The position numbers were made by a program, and so were the translations under genes. The notes under the pieces are model-generated. The model did not search any database and was not told where the DNA came from. It saw only the letters and a program-made list of their open reading frames with translations. A DNA stretch of 22,183 bases from Paracoccaceae bacterium (GTDB taxonomy: Bacteria; Pseudomonadota; Alphaproteobacteria; Rhodobacterales; Rhodobacteraceae), in assembly GCA_002683355.1 (NCBI GenBank), contig NYTF01000007.1, positions 8,437 through 30,619 on the forward strand, given 5' to 3'. Positions 16,622 to 22,183 of this stretch are shown here, piece by piece (positions within the stretch are counted from its first letter, which is position 1; each line of letters begins with the position of its first letter).

Positions 16622-17785
16622 CTACTTTTCAGAATTATTTTCTAACGAGCTTATCTCCATCTCAAATGCCCACTTAATCCAAATCACTAGAGATCTTAAA
16701 CTATCAAGCTCAACTGTACCTCCACACCATATTCGTAATCCTGCAGGAGCGTCTCGATATGAACCAATATCAAATGCTACTCCCTCTTTTTCGAGCCTTG
16801 CACACAAATTTTTAGCGAACTGTTTTTCATTTTCAATTCTGCTGTCATCAAATACCAAACAGACTGAAGTATTTGATCTCGTGTCTAAGCTTTCCGCAAG
16901 ATTTTTCAGCCAGCTGCTTTCTTCGATAAAATCAAAGATAACTCCAGCATTCAAATTGCACCTGGAAATCATGCCATCTAAGCCACCAATTGAACGAACC
17001 CATTTTAAAGAAAAAAGATAATCTTCTACAGCTAGCATCGATGGGGTATTAATTGTTGCTCCCAGAAAAATATCTTCATTAAGTTTATTATTTTTTGTCA
17101 ATCTAAATAACTTAGGTAATGGCCATGGGGGTTTATAAGTTTCTAATCTTTTTACAGCTTTTGGACTTAAAACCAGCATGCCATGCGCTGCCTCACCACC
17201 TAAAACTTTCTGCCAACTAAACGTTGTTGCATCGAGCTTTGACCAAGGTAGATCAACAGCAAACGCCGCAGATGTCGCATCACAAATTGTCAATCCTTCT
17301 CTATTTAAAGGGATAAAATCTGAATTGGGCACTTTAACCCCGGAAGTCGTGCCATTCCAAGTGAATACTACGTCATCATCAAAATTGATATGCTCCATAA
17401 CAGGTAATTGACCATAATTTGCTTCAATTATAGTTGGTTTAAGCTGAAGCTGTGATGAAACATCTGTCGCCCATCCTTTGCCAAAGCTCTCCCAAACCAC
17501 CATTGTAACAGGTCTTGCACCAAGTAGTGACCATAGTGCCATTTCAACAGCTCCTGTATCCGATGCAGGCACAATCGCTATTTTAAAGTCTGACGGAATC
17601 CTCAATAGCTCTCGAGTTTCTTCAATTGCTTGGACTAATTTTTCTTTACCAAGCTTTGCTCGATGCGATCTTCCTAAGAATGCATCCGATAAGCTACTCA
17701 GGTTCCATGAAGGTGGTTTTGCACAAGGACCAGACGAAAAACGCGGGTCTAACGGACGAATGTCCGGTTTAGTTACTATTGTCAT
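16622..17785 (-). CDS. serC: phosphoserine aminotransferase, alphaproteobacterial type
   Basis: This encodes 387 residues with the alphaproteobacterial SerC start ([20 protein letters not shown]), [26 protein letters not shown], and the PLP lysine in [14 protein letters not shown] (Lys193). The longer, distinctive form separates it from the E. coli type. It transaminates 3-phosphohydroxypyruvate with glutamate to phosphoserine, and in many alphaproteobacteria also serves pyridoxal phosphate synthesis. AAGGA stands 8 bases ahead of the ATG. The first gene of a serC-serA unit, it is divergent from serB and preceded by a serC-type RNA leader (17795-17840). Confidence 0.96.
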   Translation of the reverse strand: MTIVTKPDIRPLDPRFSSGPCAKPPSWNLSSLSDAFLGRSHRAKLGKEKLVQAIEETRELLRIPSDFKIAIVPASDTGAVEMALWSLLGARPVTMVVWESFGKGWATDVSSQLQLKPTIIEANYGQLPVMEHINFDDDVVFTWNGTTSGVKVPNSDFIPLNREGLTICDATSAAFAVDLPWSKLDATTFSWQKVLGGEAAHGMLVLSPKAVKRLETYKPPWPLPKLFRLTKNNKLNEDIFLGATINTPSMLAVEDYLFSLKWVRSIGGLDGMISRCNLNAGVIFDFIEESSWLKNLAESLDTRSNTSVCLVFDDSRIENEKQFAKNLCARLEKEGVAFDIGSYRDAPAGLRIWCGGTVELDSLRSLVIWIKWAFEMEISSLENNSEK

Positions 17786-17794
17786 TTATTATCC

Positions 17795-17840
17795 TTACAG
17801 ATATGTGCCCTTCGTTGGGGAAGGGTGTCCCACTTCCGCG
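17795..17840 (-). ncRNA. serC-type leader RNA upstream of serC
   Basis: On the minus strand, the leader ends about 10 bases before the serC ATG and shows GGAAGTGGGACACCC, then CCCTTCCCCAACGAAGGG, CACATATCTG and the Shine-Dalgarno AAGGA. CTTCC can pair back to GGAAG, while the overlapping CCCTTC can pair forward with GAAGGG, so the two hairpins exclude each other. Position, GGGACACCC and the AACGAAGGGCAC box agree with what I recall of the serC RNA motif described in alphaproteobacteria. The ligand or signal is unknown to me. Confidence 0.7.
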
Positions 17841-17916
17841 TTTAAGAATTGTTTTTACTAAATGCAAGAAAAATATTAAATAAGAGCAGTTTTTAAATAA
17901 TCTGGAAAAATCCAAA

Positions 17917-18792
17917 ATGTATGCCATCACTTTTCTTTGTAATCCCCTGCTCCCAAAATTAGATGAAGCCCTGATAACACCATATATAGAGGCCCTAAAA
18001 GGAGATTCTATAACATGGTTAGGAGACGGTGTTGCTGCTGAAATTTACGTTAAAACTCGTCCACGAAATATTAAAAAAATCTGGATGGAATTACAAAAGC
18101 TCAAAATTGATATTGTTTTCCAACAAAACCACATGAGAAAGAAAAAACTCTTAGTCGCTGATATGGATAGTACTATCATCAATCAAGAATGTTTGGACGA
18201 ACTGGCTGATGAAGCAGGCTATGGAGAAGAAATTAAAAAGATAACTAGAAAAGCAATGGAAGGAGATTTGCATTTTGAAGCTGCTCTGCTCGAACGAGTT
18301 AAATACTTAAAAGGCATTCCAGAAAAGACTATTGACCAAGTTCTTAAAAATCGAATTCATTTGGCCGCTGGTGCTAAAACATTAATTTCAACAATGAAAA
18401 AAAATGAAAGCTATACCGCCTTAGTTTCAGGAGGATTTACACATTTTACTTCTAAAATAGCCAAAGATCTTGGTTTTCATGAAAATGTAGCAAATCAGTT
18501 GGAAATTAAAAATTGCCAATTAACTGGAAATGTAAAACTTCCAATTTTAGGCAAGGACGCCAAAGTAACAGTATTAAAATCGTTAATAAATCGTCTCAAC
18601 CTTTCTTTATCTGATACGATCTCAGTTGGTGATGGGGCAAATGATATTGGGATGCTAAGATTAGCCGGTTTAGGAGTTGCACTGCATGCTAAAAATATTG
18701 TTCAAGCTGAGGCTGATATCATAATAAATCATTGTGACTTGACATCCCTGTTGTATATTCAAGGCTATCACCAGGATGAATTTCTTCATTAA
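17917..18792 (+). CDS. serB: phosphoserine phosphatase
   Basis: This encodes 291 residues: a variable N-terminal part (1-75) as in alphaproteobacterial SerB, then the HAD core with DMDSTII (Asp82 nucleophile, Asp84 acid/base), QECLDELADEAGYG, the SGGFTHFT motif II serine, LGKDAKV lysine, and GDGANDIGML (Asp239, Asp243) that binds magnesium. It hydrolyses phosphoserine to serine, the last pathway step. It is divergent from serC over a 131-bp gap that holds the serC leader and both promoters. No strong Shine-Dalgarno is seen before the ATG. Confidence 0.96.
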   Translation: MYAITFLCNPLLPKLDEALITPYIEALKGDSITWLGDGVAAEIYVKTRPRNIKKIWMELQKLKIDIVFQQNHMRKKKLLVADMDSTIINQECLDELADEAGYGEEIKKITRKAMEGDLHFEAALLERVKYLKGIPEKTIDQVLKNRIHLAAGAKTLISTMKKNESYTALVSGGFTHFTSKIAKDLGFHENVANQLEIKNCQLTGNVKLPILGKDAKVTVLKSLINRLNLSLSDTISVGDGANDIGMLRLAGLGVALHAKNIVQAEADIIINHCDLTSLLYIQGYHQDEFLH

Positions 18793-18895
18793 CAAATTTC
18801 CGATATGAGCTGAACTAATATGATGATTCATCACAAGGCTTTTCGAACCAGAAATTTTAGTTTATTAAAGCGCTCTAACCTTCCGGAGGGCTGCT

Positions 18896-20188
18896 ATGGT
18901 TGATATAGCTACAAGGGTTCATAATAGGAAATGGAAGATCGATCCAATAATAAGGTCTTTACTCGATACCGATTTTTATAAATTATTAATGTGCCAATCA
19001 GTATTTAAAAATAAACCAAATACTAAGGTAACCTTTAGCCTTATAAATAGGTCTAACCATATTCCTTTAGCTAAGTTAATCGATGAGGGTAGACTCAGAG
19101 AGCAATTAGACCATGTTCGGACTTTAAGATTAACTCGAGGGGAAAGCACTTGGCTGCGAGGTAACACATTTTATGGAAAAAGACAGATGTTCAGATCTGA
19201 TTTTATGGAATGGTTTGAGAATTTAAAACTACCTCCCTACCATTTAGAGCGCATTGGCGATCAATATAAACTTTCATTTGAAGGCAGCTGGCCCGAAGTG
19301 ATGTTTTGGGAAATTCCAGCTTTATCAATCATTATGGAGTTACGCAGTCGAGCCGTACTTCGTGATATGGGAAAATTTGAGCTGCAAGTTTTATACGCTC
19401 AAGCGATGACAAAACTTTGGGCGAAAATTAAAGACTTAAAAAAACTTGATAAATTATCAATAGCTGACTTTGGCACTAGAAGACGCCATTCATTTCTATG
19501 GCAGGATTGGTGTGTGCAAGCTATGCAGGAAGGCCTTGGGTCAAAATTCACAGGTACTTCTAATTGTCTAATAGCAATGAGGCGTGAAGTTGAAGCTATT
19601 GGTACTAATGCTCATGAACTTCCGATGGTTTATGCTGCGCTTGCACAAAATAATTCAGAGCTTGCCAAAGCTCCTTATAAAGTCTTTCAAGATTGGCAAG
19701 AGGAACACGATGGAAACCTTTTAATTCTTTTGCCAGACACATTTGGAAGTAATAAGTTTTTAGAAAATGCGCCCTCTTGGATGAGCAAGTGGACTGGAAT
19801 AAGGGTAGATTCTGGTGACCCCGTGAAAAACGCTAAATTCGCAATTGATTGGTGGAAATCAAGAGGTGAGGATCCGAAAGAAAAATTACTTATTTTTTCT
19901 GATGGCTTAGATGTACCTAAAATAAAAGAATTAAATAATGCATTTAAAAATCAAACTAAAGTAGCTTTTGGTTGGGGTACATTAATGACAAATGATTTCA
20001 GAGGACTTGTACCAGATAAAGCTTTGGACCCTTTTTCATTAGTATGTAAAGCAATAGCTGCGAATGGGAAAGCAACAGTGAAACTATCAGACAATCCTAA
20101 TAAAGCTATGGGCTCAAAAGAAGAAGTAAATAGATATAAGAATATTTTTGGTGATGGCGAAGGTATTAAAATAGATTTGGTTGTTTAA
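18896..20188 (+). CDS. pncB: nicotinate phosphoribosyltransferase
   Basis: This encodes 430 residues. It has LLDTDFYKLLMCQSVF near the N-terminus, IADFGTRRRHS, FTGTSNCLIAMR, TNAHELPMVY with the likely autophosphorylated His240, GIRVDSGDP (304-309), and FGWGTLMTNDF near the end. The enzyme joins nicotinate to PRPP with ATP, the entry to NAD salvage by the Preiss-Handler route. A strong Shine-Dalgarno (GGAGGG) is 6 bases before the ATG. It is 103 bp downstream of serB on the same strand; co-transcription is possible, but no functional link is evident. Confidence 0.96.
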   Translation: MVDIATRVHNRKWKIDPIIRSLLDTDFYKLLMCQSVFKNKPNTKVTFSLINRSNHIPLAKLIDEGRLREQLDHVRTLRLTRGESTWLRGNTFYGKRQMFRSDFMEWFENLKLPPYHLERIGDQYKLSFEGSWPEVMFWEIPALSIIMELRSRAVLRDMGKFELQVLYAQAMTKLWAKIKDLKKLDKLSIADFGTRRRHSFLWQDWCVQAMQEGLGSKFTGTSNCLIAMRREVEAIGTNAHELPMVYAALAQNNSELAKAPYKVFQDWQEEHDGNLLILLPDTFGSNKFLENAPSWMSKWTGIRVDSGDPVKNAKFAIDWWKSRGEDPKEKLLIFSDGLDVPKIKELNNAFKNQTKVAFGWGTLMTNDFRGLVPDKALDPFSLVCKAIAANGKATVKLSDNPNKAMGSKEEVNRYKNIFGDGEGIKIDLVV

Positions 20189-20194
20189 ATCAAA

Positions 20195-20230
20195 CTGTAT
20201 AAATAACTTTATAAACAGTAGTTTCTTTTA
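20195..20230 (+). terminator. weak candidate terminator after pncB
   Basis: CTGT-ATAAA pairs with TTTAT-AA-ACAG (20195-20218, AA bulge) and is followed by a T-rich stretch (TTTCTTTTA) starting at 20222. The stem is AT-rich, so function is uncertain. The remaining gap to the tRNA shows nothing clear. Confidence 0.35.
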
Positions 20231-20324
20231 CTTTACAGGTAACATTCCTAATGTTAGGGAACTCGGTAGTTGAATGCATCTAAAGCATAAAATTATATGC
20301 AACGATGGTAAGTTAAAGTATTGT

Positions 20325-20401
20325 GGTCGCATAGCTCAGCTGGATAGAGCATCTGCCTTCTAAGCAGAGGGTCTCAGGTTCGAATCCTGATGCGATCACC
20401 A
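20325..20401 (+). tRNA. tRNA-Arg (TCT)
   Basis: This folds as a cloverleaf. The acceptor GGTCGCA pairs with TGCGATC (one G-T pair); the D arm carries AGCTCAGCTGGATAGAGC; the anticodon stem TCTGC/GCAGA encloses loop CTTCTAA with anticodon TCT, which reads AGA/AGG. The T arm is CAGGTTCGAATCCTG. Discriminator A is followed by an encoded CCA. It faces the convergent Complex I gene 17 bp away; no integrase or duplicated 3' end was seen. Confidence 0.97.
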
Positions 20402-20418
20402 CTTTAATATTAGCAGTA

Positions 20419-20730
20419 TTAGTGTGTCCAAACTGTTCGTCTTTTTGTCGCAAAGTTCTCTCCATAACCGCCAGTTCGAATATTATGTTTTCTTTTTTGG
20501 GGCAGTGATATGATGGCATCTATTCCATGCGCTTGCGCATATTCTAAAGCTGACTCTTTCGAATCAAAGGTTAATTTTACTTGAGAATTCATATCTCCTG
20601 AGGACGTCCACCCCATTAGTGGATCTATCGCTCTTGCCTCAGAAGGTATAAATTCCAAAACCCAAGTTTTTGTTTTCGCTTGTCCAGATTGCATTGCGTT
20701 TCGTGCTGGCTGATAAATTTTTGCTGACAT
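20419..20730 (-). CDS. NADH dehydrogenase accessory subunit, NDUFS4-like (ETC complex I subunit)
   Basis: This encodes 103 residues matching the 'ETC complex I subunit conserved region' family (PF04800): SAKIYQPARNAMQSGQ, then WVLEFIPSEARAIDPLMGWTSSGDMNSQVKLTFDSKESALEYAQ, and a basic C-terminus ending near W (KRRTVWTH). This is the bacterial counterpart of mitochondrial NDUFS4, a peripheral-arm subunit of NADH:quinone oxidoreductase found in alphaproteobacteria. It stands alone, far from any nuo operon in the window. AAGG precedes the ATG by 7 bases. A second minus-strand frame crossing the tRNA is not real. Confidence 0.93.
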   Translation of the reverse strand: MSAKIYQPARNAMQSGQAKTKTWVLEFIPSEARAIDPLMGWTSSGDMNSQVKLTFDSKESALEYAQAHGIDAIISLPQKRKHNIRTGGYGENFATKRRTVWTH

Positions 20731-20829
20731 GAAAGTGCCTTTTTAAATAATTTACGTATCTATTATAAAATTAAACTAATTTTTCAAGAACCTATTTAAC
20801 ATTTATCTCTTAAAATACTCATAAACTTT

Positions 20830-20858
20830 GTGACAGAAACAAAATATAGAAGTATTTA
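20830..20858 (+). promoter_or_regulatory. candidate promoter of uvrB
   Basis: GTGACA (20830-20835) and TATTTA (20853-20858) are 17 bases apart, about 55 bp before the uvrB start. This resembles a housekeeping promoter. I found no GTTC-N7-GTTC alphaproteobacterial LexA box in the gap. Confidence 0.35.
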
Positions 20859-20912
20859 CTTGAAAAATATTTATATTACTTACATCTCTACAAAGACTGA
20901 GAAGGCAATCTT

Positions 20913-22183
20913 ATGCAAAGTTCAAAAAATATATCAATGTCTAAGTATAGCAAAGAGCCATCAAAATTAGAGGGTGGGAAGAAGTTTATAATGGAAACTC
21001 CCTTTAATCCAGCGGGAGATCAACCGAAAGCTATTTCAGAACTTTGTACTGGTATAACGGCAGGAGAGCAAACCCAAGTACTTCTTGGCGCAACAGGAAC
21101 CGGCAAAACCTTTACAATGGCAAAAGTAATTGAAGAGACTCAACGTCCAGCAATTATTTTGGCACCAAACAAAACACTTGCAGCACAACTTTACGGTGAG
21201 TTTAAAAGTTATTTTCCTAATAATTCAGTTGAATATTTCGTAAGTTTCTATGACTATTATCAACCTGAAGCCTATGTTGCTCGTACGGATACCTATATCG
21301 AAAAAGAAAGTACAATTAATGAGCAAATCGACCGAATGCGTCATTCAGCAACACGTTCATTACTGGAACGTGATGATGTTATAATAGTTGCTTCGGTAAG
21401 TTGCATATATGGTATTGGTTCTGTTGAAACATATGGAACTATGATCCAAGAGCTTGAAGCTAATAATAACTATGAGCAGCGGCAAATAATGAGCGATCTC
21501 ATAGCACAACAATATAAAAGAAATGATAATTCATTTTCTAGAGGAACCTTCAGAGTACGAGGAGATAGTTTGGAAATATGGCCAGCCCATTTGGAGGATA
21601 GAGGATGGCGTTTATCTTTTTTTGGTGAAGAACTCGAAACAATTACAGAATTTGATACACTAACCGGGGCGAAAACATCTTTGCTTGAAAAGATTAGAAT
21701 TTATGCAAATTCACATTATGTGATCCCGCGCCCTACCCAACAGCAAGCTATCAAGAGTATTCGAAAAGAATTGATAGTTCGATTAAAAGCACTCGAAAAA
21801 GAAGGGAAATTATTAGAAGCGCAAAGGTTGGAGCAACGATGTAATTTTGATTTGGAAATGCTCGAAGCGACAGGATCATGTTCTGGAATCGAAAACTATT
21901 CTCGTTACCTGACAGGGAGGGCACCAGGAGAACCGCCTCCAACATTATTTGAATATATACCAGACAATGCATTAGTGTTTGCAGATGAAAGTCATGTGTC
22001 AATTCCTCAAATAAACGGGATGTACAAAGGTGATTATAGACGTAAATTCAATCTCTCAGAACATGGTTTTCGATTACCATCATGCATGGATAATAGGCCA
22101 TTAAAGTTTGAAGAGTGGGATGCAATGCGCCCTCAGACCATTTGTGTTTCGGCAACACCTTCAAACTGGGAAATGGAACAAAC
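20913..22183 (+). CDS. uvrB: excinuclease ABC subunit B, N-terminal part (runs off the window)
   Basis: About 423 codons are visible of a protein usually near 670-730 residues. There is a short charged leader, then [11 protein letters not shown], Walker A GATGTGKT (59-66), the beta-hairpin region [12 protein letters not shown] (from 111) with [22 protein letters not shown], and the DEAD-like [11 protein letters not shown] (Asp358). UvrB is the damage-verifying helicase-like subunit of nucleotide excision repair. I chose ATG 20913 (AAGG 7 bases upstream), giving a 26-residue extension similar to the extra N-terminus in rhodobacterial UvrB. Alternatives are ATG 20937 and ATG 20991, just before [10 protein letters not shown]. 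Only the right edge is truncated; no defect is visible. Confidence 0.96.
   Translation, partial: MQSSKNISMSKYSKEPSKLEGGKKFIMETPFNPAGDQPKAISELCTGITAGEQTQVLLGATGTGKTFTMAKVIEETQRPAIILAPNKTLAAQLYGEFKSYFPNNSVEYFVSFYDYYQPEAYVARTDTYIEKESTINEQIDRMRHSATRSLLERDDVIIVASVSCIYGIGSVETYGTMIQELEANNNYEQRQIMSDLIAQQYKRNDNSFSRGTFRVRGDSLEIWPAHLEDRGWRLSFFGEELETITEFDTLTGAKTSLLEKIRIYANSHYVIPRPTQQQAIKSIRKELIVRLKALEKEGKLLEAQRLEQRCNFDLEMLEATGSCSGIENYSRYLTGRAPGEPPPTLFEYIPDNALVFADESHVSIPQINGMYKGDYRRKFNLSEHGFRLPSCMDNRPLKFEEWDAMRPQTICVSATPSNWEMEQ

Noticed and set aside
17478..17861. 127-residue plus-strand frame antisense to serC and its leader
   Set aside because: It mirrors SerC coding sequence and crosses the RNA leader; no domain seen.
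20325..20401. tRNA-Arg as an integration site for a genomic island
   Set aside because: No integrase, no repeated tRNA 3' end and no foreign-looking genes flank it within the window.
20313..20519. Minus-strand frame spanning the tRNA
   Set aside because: It translates the complement of the tRNA-Arg gene (the typical 'GFEPETLCLEGRCSIQLSYAT' kind of artefact) and overlaps the Complex I subunit gene.
20731..20912. Possible SOS (LexA) box before uvrB
   Set aside because: GAAC at about 20789 is followed after 7 bases by ACAT, not GAAC; no GTTC-N7-GTTC or inverted version was found.

Overview
The window looks like a core-genome segment of a low-GC, marine-type alphaproteobacterium, most likely of the order Rhodobacterales. 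The grounds are family content and AT-rich codon use. Present are an aa3-type oxidase subunit IV, S21 with COQ9 beside it, a DUF1013/TrcR regulator, the alphaproteobacterial form of SerC with a serC-type leader, aerobic cobaltochelatase CobN with CbtA/CbtB, and an NDUFS4-like Complex I subunit. The placement is inferred from sequence features, not from a tree. No mobile element, phage gene or CRISPR array is visible.

Left part (1-3687): the 3' end of an aa3 oxidase subunit IV gene; a small exported or lipoprotein-like protein with a candidate His/Cys pair; rpsU on the minus strand, sharing a hairpin terminator with it; then COQ9, a PIG3-type quinone oxidoreductase and TrcR on the plus strand.

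Cobalt/B12 operon (11290 down to 3695, minus strand): an adenosylcobalamin riboswitch precedes cbtB, cbtA, an unrecognised His-rich membrane-anchored protein, cobW, a GNAT acetyltransferase, cobN and cobO. The set runs from cobalt entry (CbtA/B) through metal handling (CobW, perhaps the His-rich protein) and insertion into hydrogenobyrinate diamide (CobN) to adenosylation (CobO). Genes from cbtA to cobN are tightly packed, with two overlaps and one stop codon directly abutting a start codon.

Right part (11485-22183): smc (TTG start), convergent with serA. serC and serA form a minus-strand pair behind a serC-type RNA leader. serB is divergent from serC, so all three steps of serine synthesis from 3-phosphoglycerate lie together. 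Then come pncB, tRNA-Arg(TCT), a minus-strand NDUFS4-like Complex I subunit, and the first ~423 codons of uvrB, cut by the window edge.

The least explained elements are the His-rich ORF between cbtA and cobW, the lipoprotein-like ORF at 152, the GNAT gene inside the cob operon, and possible alternative RNA structures upstream of serC and trcR.
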